64,000 bases of DNA from Prochlorococcus sp. AG-388-E21 (GTDB taxonomy: Bacteria > Cyanobacteriota > Cyanobacteriia > PCC-6307 > Cyanobiaceae). The position numbers and the translations under genes were made by a program. Location: NCBI GenBank assembly GCA_003279855.1, contig QCGO01000001.1:124001-188000 (forward strand), written 5' to 3'. Within the stretch, counting starts at the first letter, position 1. Every line of letters begins with the position of its first letter. Positions 1 to 7,344 of this stretch are shown here, piece by piece. Below the pieces are notes generated by a model. The model ran no database searches. It was not told the DNA's origin and worked only from the letters and a program-made list of their open reading frames with translations.

Positions 1-724
1 AAATCTCTTTTAAAGATATACAGCCCCAACTTAAATAAGGAGATAATCTCGAACAACTATCGAAAGATTTCTCGGGGCTTGAAATGTCTTTTGAATAAGA
101 ATTTAATTTTTTACTGAAAAAATAATCCATTCTTTTTAGACCATTTTCCCTCCCTCCCTTTAATCTTCCTTCACATAAATCATCTTTAAAGCAAAAGAAA
201 TTATCTGGTGGTATTGCTCCAGTATCAATTTCTATAGGATTAATATTTGAAGGCTCTAATAATAATTTTTTCTCCATATTTTTTTTCCATTTTTTTGACC
301 AATTATTTCTATCTAGATTTCCTCTAAAAACAGAAAATTGTAAATATTCCTTCCAAATTATTTTTTTCATTGAAGCCCATTTTCTAACTTCTTTATCTCT
401 TTTATATGTAAAATAGTCACCAGTTTCTTGATGGCTATAAATACCCTTTAAATTGAAATTATTAGATATCTCATCAAAAATTTCAATAACTTTACCTGTT
501 CTAATTATTAAAGGTTGTCCAATTTTTTCAAGTGAATTTCTTAAATCTATAAGACTCTCCTTGCAAAATTGCCACTGTCTATCTGAATAAGTTTTTTGTT
601 TCCATAGTTCTTTTTCAACTATATAAATAGGTAATATATCCCTATCTTTTAAAGATTCAATTAGAGCCTCATTATCTTTTACTCTTAAATCTCTTTTAAA
701 CCATAGTATATTTATATCTTTCAT
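1..724 (-). CDS. DNA photolyase / cryptochrome family protein, N-terminal part (runs off window)
   Basis: The start codon lies at 722-724 on the minus strand and the frame stays open to base 1, giving about 241 residues; the C-terminal half is outside the window. The N-terminus (MKDINILWFKRDLRV) is the classic opening of the antenna-binding alpha/beta domain of photolyases. Near residue 228 the motif RLSPYLSWG marks the beginning of the FAD-binding helical domain. Family members are light-driven DNA repair enzymes or blue-light receptors; which one this is cannot be decided without the C-terminal half. It is unrelated in class to the FeS-type photolyase at 57.5 kb, so the organism carries at least two family members, which suits a surface-ocean phototroph. 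Confidence 0.85.
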   Translation of the reverse strand, partial: MKDINILWFKRDLRVKDNEALIESLKDRDILPIYIVEKELWKQKTYSDRQWQFCKESLIDLRNSLEKIGQPLIIRTGKVIEIFDEISNNFNLKGIYSHQETGDYFTYKRDKEVRKWASMKKIIWKEYLQFSVFRGNLDRNNWSKKWKKNMEKKLLLEPSNINPIEIDTGAIPPDNFFCFKDDLCEGRLKGGRENGLKRMDYFFSKKLNSYSKDISSPEKSFDSCSRLSPYLSWGCISLKEI

Positions 725-783
725 CTATAAAATTTATTTTTATTATAAAAAAATAAATTTTAATTAGTTACCAAATAAGAAAT

Positions 784-900
784 TTATTCTTTTTGGAATA
801 ATTTTAAAAACTCTTTATTTTCCATTCCTGAAAAACTTTTTTCCTTAATAGATTCAATTACTTTTGTATAGTATCTATATTTAATTTGATACTCACTCAT
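784..900 (-). CDS. small hypothetical protein, 38 residues
   Basis: The frame starts at an ATG (898-900), begins MSEYQIKYRYYTKV and ends at a TAA. It is charged and soluble-looking, with no membrane segment. No Shine-Dalgarno sequence precedes it, but a perfect TATAAT lies about 7 bases upstream of the ATG on the minus strand, so transcription would begin almost at the start codon and the mRNA would be nearly leaderless. That promoter placement is the main support for a real gene. Function unknown. Confidence 0.4.
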   Translation of the reverse strand: MSEYQIKYRYYTKVIESIKEKSFSGMENKEFLKLFQKE

Positions 901-941
901 TAAAAGAATTATACGCCAATTTTTGATATAAAATCTCCTAA

Positions 942-1166
942 CTATCTCTTCATATTTTTTTTGTCGGTTTTTTCTAGTTCCTCTTTATTACTTAAATATT
1001 TTTTTTCGATCCACTCAAAAACATCTTTAAGCTTACCGTTTATTTTGCCGTTAGTTATCCATCTTTTTATATAAGTTTCATCTCCATCTTCTAATTCAAA
1101 ACATTTTTCAGGTGAAGGCAGCGTGTAATTATGAAATCTATAAGTATAGTCTTTGATTAGTTTCAT
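942..1166 (-). CDS. hypothetical protein, about 74 residues
   Basis: The longest open frame reaches upstream to 1232, but its first 22 residues (MLFHLVHLCLC...) are an antisense-frame shadow of the broken membrane-protein gene next to it. The natural start is the internal ATG at 1166 (MKLIKDYTYRFHNYTLPSP). The product is soluble and rich in Lys, Glu and Trp, with WITNGKINGKLKDVFEWIEKKY in its middle, and has no signal or membrane segment. I recognise no domain. It probably belongs to the many small conserved hypotheticals of high-light Prochlorococcus. Confidence 0.5.
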   Translation of the reverse strand: MKLIKDYTYRFHNYTLPSPEKCFELEDGDETYIKRWITNGKINGKLKDVFEWIEKKYLSNKEELEKTDKKNMKR

Positions 1167-1170
1167 TAAA

Positions 1171-1530
1171 TTAATCTTTCTTTTTAAGTTCGAGTTCTCG
1201 CATAAACATAAATGCACCAAATGAAAAAGCAAGTGAGATTAAAAAAGTTAGAGGAAAATAAATGCCCCATAATTTTAATTTTAATCTTTTCCACTCTGCA
1301 ACTTAAAATATAAATATTGATATGAGAAGAACTCCTGTATCAGCTTATATAAATCCAGAAGTAGGAGTCTTCCATGTGTCATCAAAAAATGCGGTTCCTA
1401 TATCTATTACAGAACCTTGAATATTCCCATTCCTTACTAAGTTTATAAATTGAAGAATAAAATAAAATGGCCAAATTAATCCTGCTAGTGAAGTCGCTCC
1501 ATAAATAGTAAGTCTAATTTTTGACCACAT
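1171..1530 (-). pseudogene. DUF2834-like membrane protein gene interrupted by two in-frame TAA codons
   Basis: Read from the ATG at 1530, the frame gives MWSKIRLTIYGATSLAGLIW with a first membrane segment, then meets TAA at 1345-1347. The same frame continues with 13 sense codons to a second TAA at 1303-1305, then 43 sense codons with another strong membrane segment (WGIYFPLTFLISLAFSFGAF) ending at a TAA at 1171-1173. The three pieces together (about 118 residues) have the layout I associate with DUF2834 integral membrane proteins: an N-terminal helix, a middle FFxDTW-like stretch and a C-terminal helix followed by RE. The last piece has no ATG, GTG or TTG start of its own ahead of its membrane segment. 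The simplest reading is a recently decayed gene; sequencing error or readthrough cannot be excluded. The family assignment is from memory. Confidence 0.6.
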
Positions 1531-1749
1531 AGCTTTAACTTTTTAGTATATTTATAGCTAAAGTTGAAGAATAATTGATGTATAAAATCATCCTTATAAT
1601 TAGTCTTTTTTTATAATAAAAATTCAAAATATACATAATAATGTTCCTATTCTTTTTTTATTTGTTTTAAATTTTCTATATTTGGGTCGAATTACTCACA
1701 TCTTAAATTATGCTTATCAGCTATAAATGAGTTATAAACAAAAATATTT

Positions 1750-1860
1750 ATGACCCAGATTTTTTTTATTGATATTACGCTTGCTGTTTTTGGAGTATTT
1801 ATTTATTTATTTGGTCTTAAAAAATTATTATTTAATCATCCAAGAACTTCTCAAGACTAA
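1750..1860 (+). CDS. small single-pass membrane peptide, 36 residues
   Basis: ATG-initiated frame beginning MTQIFFIDITLAVFGVFIYLF, a single hydrophobic helix of about 18 residues, followed by a basic and polar tail (KKLLFNHPRTSQD). The inside-positive tail suggests an N-out/C-in or peripheral thylakoid/plasma membrane peptide. It lies just 6 bases before the next small gene on the same strand, so the two are probably cotranscribed. No family recognised. Confidence 0.5.
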   Translation: MTQIFFIDITLAVFGVFIYLFGLKKLLFNHPRTSQD

Positions 1861-1866
1861 TAATAA

Positions 1867-2013
1867 ATGGCAAAAATTAGTAAGGGAATTCCAATTGAAA
1901 TAGGTACTAAACGTCTTTCTTTATTAAAAGAAAAAGGATTAATAACAGAAGAAATATTTTCTGATGCTGAAGAGCTACTGATTAAGAGTGAAATGGATAT
2001 TCCTTCTAAATAG
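1867..2013 (+). CDS. small hypothetical protein, 48 residues
   Basis: ATG-initiated frame beginning MAKISKGIPIEIGTKRLSLL and ending EMDIPSK. The product is soluble, with a likely amphipathic helix in the middle (KEKGLITEEIFSDAEELLIK). It follows the membrane peptide above by 6 bases and precedes tenA by about 96 bases, a stretch that shows no thiamin-pyrophosphate riboswitch. Function unknown; amino-acid composition is that of a genuine protein and not a shadow frame. Confidence 0.5.
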   Translation: MAKISKGIPIEIGTKRLSLLKEKGLITEEIFSDAEELLIKSEMDIPSK

Positions 2014-2109
2014 TTAAATTCATACAAATTCTTATTAATTAAAAATCTAATTTACTTTTTAGATAAATAAAATCTTATCTGACTAAACTTAAAATAAAAA
2101 TTAAAAATA

Positions 2110-2733
2110 ATGTTAATCACAAAAAAATTATGGGAAAATAACTCTGATCTAGCTTCGCTTAGCTTGAAAACCAAATTTGTTCAAGGGATCAGAAATGGAA
2201 ACTTACCGAGAAATATTTTTAAAGAGTATCTAGCTCAAGATTATTTTTTTTTAGAGAGCTTTGCTAAGGCTTATGGCTTAGCTGTTTCTAAATCAAAAGA
2301 TAAAAGTGAAATTAAGTCTTTAAGCCAACTCTTAGTAGGTGTGTCTGATGAATTAATTCTTCATGAGACTTATGCAAAAGAATGGGAGATTGATTTGTCT
2401 ACTAACTATATAAAACCTGCTACAAAGAACTACACTGATTTCCTTTATGATGTTTCCTCAAAACTAAGTTCAGTTGAAATAATGTTTGCAATGACTCCTT
2501 GCATGCGTTTATATTCTTGGATAGGAAAAAATTTATCGGATATGATTTCAAATAATCCTTATAAAGAATGGATACTTACTTACTCTAATGAAAGTTTTGA
2601 TAATTTAGCAAAATCACTTGAAAAAATAATTGATAATTACCAAGAACCGTATGACATTAATCAGGCAAATAATTTATATAAAAAAGCCATGGAACTGGAA
2701 TTAGATTTTTTTAATGCCTATTCAAATTTTTAA
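2110..2733 (+). CDS. tenA: TenA family thiamin-salvage hydrolase (aminopyrimidine aminohydrolase)
   Basis: 207 residues, the usual TenA length, spanning the whole all-helical TenA/THI-4 fold. It has the LAQDYFFLESFAKAYG helix near residues 41-55, the catalytic-type Cys at 131 in the TPC motif, and a C-terminal acidic helix (ELELDFF). TenA enzymes hydrolyse the aminopyrimidine of degraded thiamin to HMP for reuse. The next gene, thiD, 35 bases downstream on the same strand, phosphorylates that HMP, so this is a two-gene thiamin-pyrimidine salvage operon. The start at 2110 lacks a strong Shine-Dalgarno sequence, as is common in this genome. Confidence 0.92.
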   Translation: MLITKKLWENNSDLASLSLKTKFVQGIRNGNLPRNIFKEYLAQDYFFLESFAKAYGLAVSKSKDKSEIKSLSQLLVGVSDELILHETYAKEWEIDLSTNYIKPATKNYTDFLYDVSSKLSSVEIMFAMTPCMRLYSWIGKNLSDMISNNPYKEWILTYSNESFDNLAKSLEKIIDNYQEPYDINQANNLYKKAMELELDFFNAYSNF

Positions 2734-2768
2734 TCAATTTAAGTAAGTTTTTTCATTTAAAAATTATT

Positions 2769-3557
2769 ATGTATTCTAATATTGCTCTTTCTATAGGCGG
2801 TAGTGACTCAGGCGGAGGTGCAGGGATTCAAGCAGATTTAAGAACTTTTATGGCGCTTAAAGTCCATGGATGTTCTGTGATTACATGTATTACTGCTCAA
2901 AATAGTGTAGAAGTAAAATGTGTAGAAGCTGTAAATAATGATATTTTAACAAGCCAGATTGATACCTTATTTTCAGATTTTGATATCAAATCTTTAAAAA
3001 CTGGAATGTTGCTAAACGATAGGATTATTAATGCAACAGCCTTAAAACTGAAATCTTATTCTATTCCAAAGGTCATTGACCCAGTAATGGTAAGTAGAAC
3101 CGGTTCTAAATTACTTGAGGATTCTGCAATTAATGCTTATAAAAAATTACTTTTACCAATTGCTGATTTGGTAACTCCAAATATTTTTGAAGCAAATCTT
3201 TTATCAAATTTGGATATTAAGAATGAGGAAGATATAGAGAATTCTGCAAAAAGTATTATTAAACTTGGTGCTAAAGCAGTTTTAATCAAAGGCGGTGGAT
3301 TGAAAGATATGAAAGGGAGGGACTTTTATCTTGATGTCTATGGAGGGAAAAAGTGGTTCATAAATAAATTTATTAATACTCAAAATACGCATGGTAGTGG
3401 ATGTACTTTAAGTGCTGCAATTTGTGGCTATCAAGCATTAGGATTTGACCTTATAGAGTCAATTCAAAAATCAAAATTATTTATTGAAAGATCCTTGAAG
3501 AACTCTTATCAAATCGGATCAGGGCCAGGACCTCTTGGACATCACCAATCACTATGA
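2769..3557 (+). CDS. thiD: hydroxymethylpyrimidine / phosphomethylpyrimidine kinase
   Basis: 262 residues, typical ThiD length. The glycine-rich GGSDSGGGAG motif at residues 10-19 and the HGSGC anion-hole motif at 208-212, with the catalytic Cys at 212, define the ribokinase-like ThiD family. It carries out the two successive phosphorylations of HMP to HMP-diphosphate in thiamin biosynthesis in the cytoplasm. It forms an operon with tenA. Nothing is missing or unusual in the protein. Confidence 0.95.
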   Translation: MYSNIALSIGGSDSGGGAGIQADLRTFMALKVHGCSVITCITAQNSVEVKCVEAVNNDILTSQIDTLFSDFDIKSLKTGMLLNDRIINATALKLKSYSIPKVIDPVMVSRTGSKLLEDSAINAYKKLLLPIADLVTPNIFEANLLSNLDIKNEEDIENSAKSIIKLGAKAVLIKGGGLKDMKGRDFYLDVYGGKKWFINKFINTQNTHGSGCTLSAAICGYQALGFDLIESIQKSKLFIERSLKNSYQIGSGPGPLGHHQSL

Positions 3558-3623
3558 AATAATTGATTTTAAAAAAATTAAAAAAAAGAATAAATTATTA
3601 AAATCTTTTATTTGAAAATCTTA

Positions 3624-3809
3624 TTAAAACCACCATTTTTTATTTTGATTTTTTAAAAATAAAATTTCTTCTGTTTCCCACCCACCTTCTAACCACTCAA
3701 GATGTTCTAGCAATAAAGATTCGCTTTCTCCCTTTGTTAAATGACCTAGTCTATTTGCAATTCCATCAAATCTTACTTTCATTAACTCTTCGATTTTGAT
3801 GTTATTCAC
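3624..3809 (-). CDS. hypothetical protein, 61 residues, acidic
   Basis: ATG start, beginning MNNIKIEELMKVRFDG and ending KNQNKKWWF. It is soluble and Glu/Leu rich, with a probable helical pair (GESESLLLEHLEWLEGGWE). It is convergent with thiD across a 66-base AT-rich gap. I do not recognise the family. The balanced composition and lack of any better frame on the other strand support it being expressed. Confidence 0.55.
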   Translation of the reverse strand: MNNIKIEELMKVRFDGIANRLGHLTKGESESLLLEHLEWLEGGWETEEILFLKNQNKKWWF

Positions 3810-3995
3810 AATTAAAACAGATAATTTTATCTAAATAAACTTGATTGGTTGTTAATGTCAATGAAATTATTCTTTTTTTATATTTTTAAATATGTAATTT
3901 GTATTAAATGCAACTATTTTATAGTGATAGTAATTAAGACTTATTCTCATAGATTGTATTTCTAGGTATTTTAAAAAATAAATCAGAAATTTTTT

Positions 3996-4139
3996 ATGAA
4001 AAACCAAGAAAAAACAACCTCAAAAACAGTTGTTAATGTCGGTTATTGTGAGAGCACTTCTGAGTGGCTTAATAGGATAATGACTGAACTTGCAGATGAA
4101 AGTAAGAATTTTGTGGATCTATCAGTTTTGTGCGCATAA
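3996..4139 (+). CDS. small hypothetical protein, 47 residues
   Basis: ATG-initiated frame beginning MKNQEKTTSKTVVNVGYCES and ending NFVDLSVLCA. It is soluble, with two Cys. It is followed within about 30 bases by a good hairpin terminator (4166-4187), so it sits in its own short transcription unit. Protein-like composition and the terminator support a real gene. No family recognised. Confidence 0.6.
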   Translation: MKNQEKTTSKTVVNVGYCESTSEWLNRIMTELADESKNFVDLSVLCA

Positions 4140-4163
4140 ATTCAATTATTGAAAGTCAATCGC

Positions 4164-4188
4164 TTAAGGCCTATTTAAGGCCTTTTGT
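4164..4188 (+). terminator. intrinsic terminator after the 47-residue gene
   Basis: A perfect 7-bp stem (AAGGCCT at 4166-4172, AGGCCTT at 4178-4184) with a 5-base loop, followed by a short T run. It lies about 25 bases past the stop at 4139. Confidence 0.65.
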
Positions 4189-4360
4189 GTATTAGATAAA
4201 CTTATATAAGTTATTTGAAAGGCATATGTTTATGACTTCTCATCGGTATATCTGGTGACAATAAATATATTTCAAAATAACTATTTTAATTAAAAATCTT
4301 CCCTCCCATGCGGCCTATCTCAGAGAAGCTTTATAAGAAATTAGTCAAAGCTTCCAAAAA

Positions 4361-4465
4361 ATGAATAAATTACTTCTTTACTTTTCAGCTCTATATTTTG
4401 GCGCAAATATTGGAAAATCTTTTGCTAGTGATAGCTTTACATACTACTTAATAATTTCTAATTAA
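4361..4465 (+). CDS. possible small exported or membrane peptide, 34 residues
   Basis: ATG frame beginning MNKLLLYFSALYFGANIG, then KSFASDSFTYYLIISN. The first 22 residues look like a signal peptide with a possible cleavage site after FAS. Very short, with no clear Shine-Dalgarno sequence, so support is weak; it could equally be the truncated start of a lost secreted protein. Confidence 0.3.
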   Translation: MNKLLLYFSALYFGANIGKSFASDSFTYYLIISN

Positions 4466-4544
4466 TCTATCTTTTTATTGGATATTTTTTAAGCTTTGGT
4501 TTTTGACTCTAAAATATTAAAGTAATCCTAAAAAAATACTCAAA

Positions 4545-5009
4545 TTGAATTTAGATAAAAGTAGTTCTGAAATTATAAATAAATTTAAATTATCTCCTCA
4601 CCCTGAAGGAGGATGGTTTAGAGAAATCATACGAAGTAAAAATCATGTGACTAGAAATGATGGTCAAAAAAGAAATAATATTACTAGCATTTATTATCTA
4701 CTTTGTAAAAGTGAGAGAAGTAAATGGCATCGAGTAAATTCTTCCGATGAGATATGGATTTATCTTCAAGGGGCACCCCTTAATTTATATTTTCTAGATG
4801 ATAATAAAGAATTAAGAAATATTAGATTAGATTTAAATAATCCTATTGAAATGATCCCCTCTGGATATTGGCAGGCTGCTTGCAGTACCGGAGAATTTAC
4901 ACTCACAAGTTGTTGTGTTGGCCCCGGGTTTGATTTTAATGATTTTCAAATGCTAAGAAATATAGATCCTTCTCTAAGACCAGCCAAGGCTATTGAAGAA
5001 CTAATTTAA
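4545..5009 (+). CDS. cupin-fold protein of the DUF985 family
   Basis: 154 residues from a TTG start; no ATG lies near the conserved N-terminus. The N-terminal LSPHPEGGWFREI motif (about residues 16-28) is the signature of DUF985 cupins. It is followed by the beta-rich core with WHRVNSSDEIWIYLQG around residues 64-79 and SGYWQAA near residue 106. Members form a dimeric beta-barrel; their substrate is not established. It is followed 23 bases later by an unrelated-looking small gene in the same direction. Confidence 0.8.
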   Translation: MNLDKSSSEIINKFKLSPHPEGGWFREIIRSKNHVTRNDGQKRNNITSIYYLLCKSERSKWHRVNSSDEIWIYLQGAPLNLYFLDDNKELRNIRLDLNNPIEMIPSGYWQAACSTGEFTLTSCCVGPGFDFNDFQMLRNIDPSLRPAKAIEELI

Positions 5010-5031
5010 TTTTTAAATTTTTTTTTATAAT

Positions 5032-5418
5032 ATGATTGAAATGAATCATGATCTTATTAATACAATCGGCATAAAGCAGATAGCAAGAGAAGAAGCTCAT
5101 CTTTACCAGGTGAGTGATGTTCAAGGATTAATTGATACTCTTGATAAGGATATTTCTCAATGGTCTGATTTTGATTGTTGGGAAAATATACGAGTTCAGC
5201 AATGGATTTTTGAGAGAGCTATGGATATTTATAAAGGTAAGAAAATTGATATTAAATGTAATTGTTGTGAATACAATTACATAAGTCAAAGAGAATTAGT
5301 AAAAAGTTCAAATAAAAAATGTTACGGGATAAAAAGTGCTTATATGATCGAAAAGGTTTTCAATGAAATCACATTAGCTGAAGCCAGAAGAGAAAGTGAT
5401 GGTACATATTCAGCATAG
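5032..5418 (+). CDS. hypothetical protein with a Cys cluster
   Basis: 128 residues, beginning MIEMNHDLINTIGIKQIARE; the second Met at residue 4 is an alternative start. It is soluble and mostly helical by composition. The middle carries CNCC (about residues 77-80) and a further Cys about 20 residues later, an arrangement that could bind metal, though spacing does not match a family I know. It probably shares a transcript with the DUF985 cupin. Function unknown. Confidence 0.65.
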   Translation: MIEMNHDLINTIGIKQIAREEAHLYQVSDVQGLIDTLDKDISQWSDFDCWENIRVQQWIFERAMDIYKGKKIDIKCNCCEYNYISQRELVKSSNKKCYGIKSAYMIEKVFNEITLAEARRESDGTYSA

Positions 5419-5491
5419 AGTTGTTAAAAATTAACCTTTCTAAGATGAATAAGTGAAACTAAGCTATTAGTTCATAGACTTAAAGAAGATT

Positions 5492-5779
5492 ATGGATAAC
5501 TTTGATAATGATCTATCTTCAAAACAAAAAGAATTTGTAAAGTCTTTAGAGAAAGCTTCAAATAAAGATTTATTTGAACAAAAAGATGAATTTAAAGAGG
5601 CAACTCCAAAAGTTGTTCATCTTAATTCCCTTATTACAAAAAATATTTATATTTTTACAAAAGATCCAAACTATAAAATGTTTGCCTGGCTAATGGCTCA
5701 GCTATTTATATTTTCATTATTTGTTTTGGTTGCGACATTTATGAAAAATAATCTTGTCCCCTATATTAATTCTCTTTAA
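5492..5779 (+). CDS. hypothetical C-terminally anchored membrane protein, 95 residues
   Basis: ATG start. About 65 charged residues (MDNFDNDLSSKQKEFVKSLE...) are followed by a single membrane helix near residues 68-86 (WLMAQLFIFSLFVLVATF) and a short tail. The layout suggests a cytoplasmic domain tethered to the membrane. No domain recognised. It stands alone, with 73 bases to the preceding gene and a promoter-like region after it. Confidence 0.6.
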   Translation: MDNFDNDLSSKQKEFVKSLEKASNKDLFEQKDEFKEATPKVVHLNSLITKNIYIFTKDPNYKMFAWLMAQLFIFSLFVLVATFMKNNLVPYINSL

Positions 5780-5842
5780 AAATTTAAGACTTATTTATAT
5801 CTCTTACTTAATTATTTATAAATTAATATTTTAAATTGGTGA

Positions 5843-5848
5843 TATAAT
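5843..5848 (+). promoter_or_regulatory. candidate -10 element upstream of the MarR-like gene
   Basis: A perfect TATAAT 65 bases before the ATG at 5914. No clear -35 element is visible, which is usual for Prochlorococcus promoters. Confidence 0.4.
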
Positions 5849-5913
5849 TAAATCATTCCACTTATGGATCTATCTTTACAAGTATTCACTTTTTATATTA
5901 GAATTTATCTAAT

Positions 5914-6336
5914 ATGTTTAGCTATGAAATAGATATGACCCAAGCAAAATTAGAGGGTTTATTAAAGATAGATAACGAATCATATAACCTTTTACGAGTG
6001 CTCACAATGTTCATGAAGTTAGATAATTCACAGGACGTTCCACTCCAGGCAATGGCAGTATTTTGGTACGTGGCAACCTACCAAAATTGTACTAAAAAGG
6101 ATATTGAAAAATACTTCGATATGAGTAAAGCTAGTGCTTCAAGGATGACGGATTATATAAGTCGATATCATAGACTAGGTAAGGCAGGATTAGGTCTAGT
6201 TTCTAAAGAACAAGATCCAAAAGATAAAAGAAGAACACTTTTGAAACTTACAAGGAAAGGTAAAGATCTAATTGAAAAGTCTTTTCATACTCTCTATGAG
6301 GATATGAAAAGTTTTGAAGCTGAATTTGAAGAATAA
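5914..6336 (+). CDS. MarR-like winged-helix transcriptional regulator
   Basis: 140 residues. A central winged-helix region (about residues 45-110) contains a helix-turn-helix, CTKKDIEKYFDMSKASASRM, and a wing with KEQDPKDKRRTLLKLTRKG. That basic wing (D-x-K-D-x-R-x) is the usual MarR-family signature. The C-terminal helix (EKSFHTLYEDMKSFEAEFEE) would form the dimer interface. Met8 (5935) is a possible alternative start. No adjacent target operon is obvious, so its ligand and regulon are unknown. Confidence 0.7.
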   Translation: MFSYEIDMTQAKLEGLLKIDNESYNLLRVLTMFMKLDNSQDVPLQAMAVFWYVATYQNCTKKDIEKYFDMSKASASRMTDYISRYHRLGKAGLGLVSKEQDPKDKRRTLLKLTRKGKDLIEKSFHTLYEDMKSFEAEFEE

Positions 6337-6413
6337 ATACTTGCAACTCAGTTAATTTGTTAGCTATTGAGAAACTTTTAAAACATTTAAACTAACTTTG
6401 AAATACAAACCAC

Positions 6414-6444
6414 AAGTTATCTTTTTTCTTCGGAGAAAATAACA
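6414..6444. other. hairpin with a TTCG loop in a 188-base intergenic gap
   Basis: GTTAT...ATAAC arms enclose a T-rich/A-rich stem closed by C(TTCG)G. It sits about 95 bases before the next gene. No T run follows on the plus strand, so it is not an obvious terminator; it could be part of a leader or a small RNA. Confidence 0.35.
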
Positions 6445-6524
6445 ACTTAGTTGTTACTCCTTAGACTCATTACGTAGTTAGAATTAAAGAATCCAGTAAT
6501 TCATTATCACCAGCAAAAACAGCA

Positions 6525-6779
6525 ATGGAGGAATATAGAGAAAAGTTAGAAAAGATGTACCAAAAATTAAATGAAGAAGAAGATCCCGTTTTAAAAAAAT
6601 GGTATCAATCACTTATTCCTAAGGCGATTTTATTATTTCCTGGAGTTGCTTTTGGCTTTACATTTTTAAAAGTAAATACTGATAAATCAATATTAGATTT
6701 ACTTTCTTTTGTTGCAGTAGGAAGTTTATTAGTTTTTGGGGGTATTTTTTTGAATTATCTCTTATCTAAAGGAAGATAA
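6525..6779 (+). CDS. hypothetical membrane protein, 84 residues, two transmembrane helices
   Basis: ATG start. A charged N-terminal helix (MEEYREKLEKMYQKLNEEED) of about 28 residues precedes two membrane segments near residues 32-47 (KAILLFPGVAFGFTFL) and 58-78 (LLSFVAVGSLLVFGGIFLNYL). The design, a cytoplasmic coiled stretch plus a helical hairpin, is common among small cyanobacterial membrane proteins. No named family recognised. Confidence 0.6.
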   Translation: MEEYREKLEKMYQKLNEEEDPVLKKWYQSLIPKAILLFPGVAFGFTFLKVNTDKSILDLLSFVAVGSLLVFGGIFLNYLLSKGR

Positions 6780-6812
6780 TGCAAGCATTTAGTCAAATAA
6801 AAATTTTTAATA

Positions 6813-7007
6813 TTAAAAAATTGATTTAGCTCTATTAGCTCTGCGGATTGTTTTTTTTAAAATATGATTTTTTATGGAAAGGTCAGAAATTGCATAAAGA
6901 GTTAAAAAGAAAACTGCTTTTGCAAAAATTGAAATTTGCATAATAAAAATAAACCTATTTATATAGAACCAAATCGCTAGATATAAGCAAGTCCTTAAAG
7001 ACCTCAT
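6813..7007 (-). CDS. possible small membrane protein, 64 residues
   Basis: ATG frame beginning MRSLRTCLYLAIWFYINRFI. It has two hydrophobic stretches and a very basic C-terminus (ILKKTIRRANRAKSIF), giving positive-inside topology. It converges with the preceding gene across 33 AT-rich bases. Composition is plausible for a membrane protein but also for an AT-rich random frame, so confidence is moderate. Confidence 0.4.
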   Translation of the reverse strand: MRSLRTCLYLAIWFYINRFIFIMQISIFAKAVFFLTLYAISDLSIKNHILKKTIRRANRAKSIF

Positions 7008-7173
7008 AATCCTGAAAGAATAATTTATGAACAGTCCAATAACAATAAAGAGGTAATTTATTTTTCGCTGATAGTCTTTTTATTTGTAGATTATCTATAT
7101 CAAAAACTATTAAAAAACTATTTTTAGTAATTAATACTCTAGATATTTGATACCTTTTGCAAGTATGGTAATA

Positions 7174-7243
7174 ATATCAGAAACTCCTCACACACTAATT
7201 TCTGATAATCAAGCACCCTTATCTCTAAATTAGGGTGTTTTTT
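7174..7243 (+). ncRNA. yfr1: Yfr1-like small regulatory RNA
   Basis: The gene carries the 11-base ACTCCTCACAC element (7183-7193), the ultraconserved single-stranded motif of cyanobacterial Yfr1. A 9-bp stem (TATCAGAAA at 7175-7183 with TTTCTGATA at 7199-7207) encloses it. A second hairpin follows (CACCCT at 7214-7219, AGGGTG at 7232-7237) and ends in a T6 run, giving a terminator. Total length is about 70 nt. In described Yfr1 RNAs the motif lies unpaired between two hairpins; here it would sit in the loop of the first. I therefore call it Yfr1-like and not certain Yfr1. Established Yfr1 blocks translation of outer-membrane porins. Confidence 0.6.
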
Positions 7244-7344
7244 ATTGAAATAAAAATAGAAAGTTATAACTGGCACATGTGACAATTAAATTACTTTCCT
7301 CATCCCCTTCCTATTTAGGAGAATGTATGACATATTATAAAAGT

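Noticed and set aside
942-1232. 96-residue version of the hypothetical gene starting at 1232
   Set aside because: The first 22 residues overlap the 3' part of the broken membrane gene in another frame and look like its shadow; the ATG at 1166 gives a normal protein start.
2014-2109. Possible TPP riboswitch ahead of tenA-thiD
   Set aside because: The conserved CTGAGA and ACCTGA-type blocks are absent; the leader is plain AT-rich sequence.
5864-5932. 22-codon upstream frame MDLSLQVFTFYIRIYLICLA overlapping the MarR-like start
   Set aside because: Very short, no Shine-Dalgarno sequence, and no evidence of conservation; kept only as a possible uORF or gene remnant.
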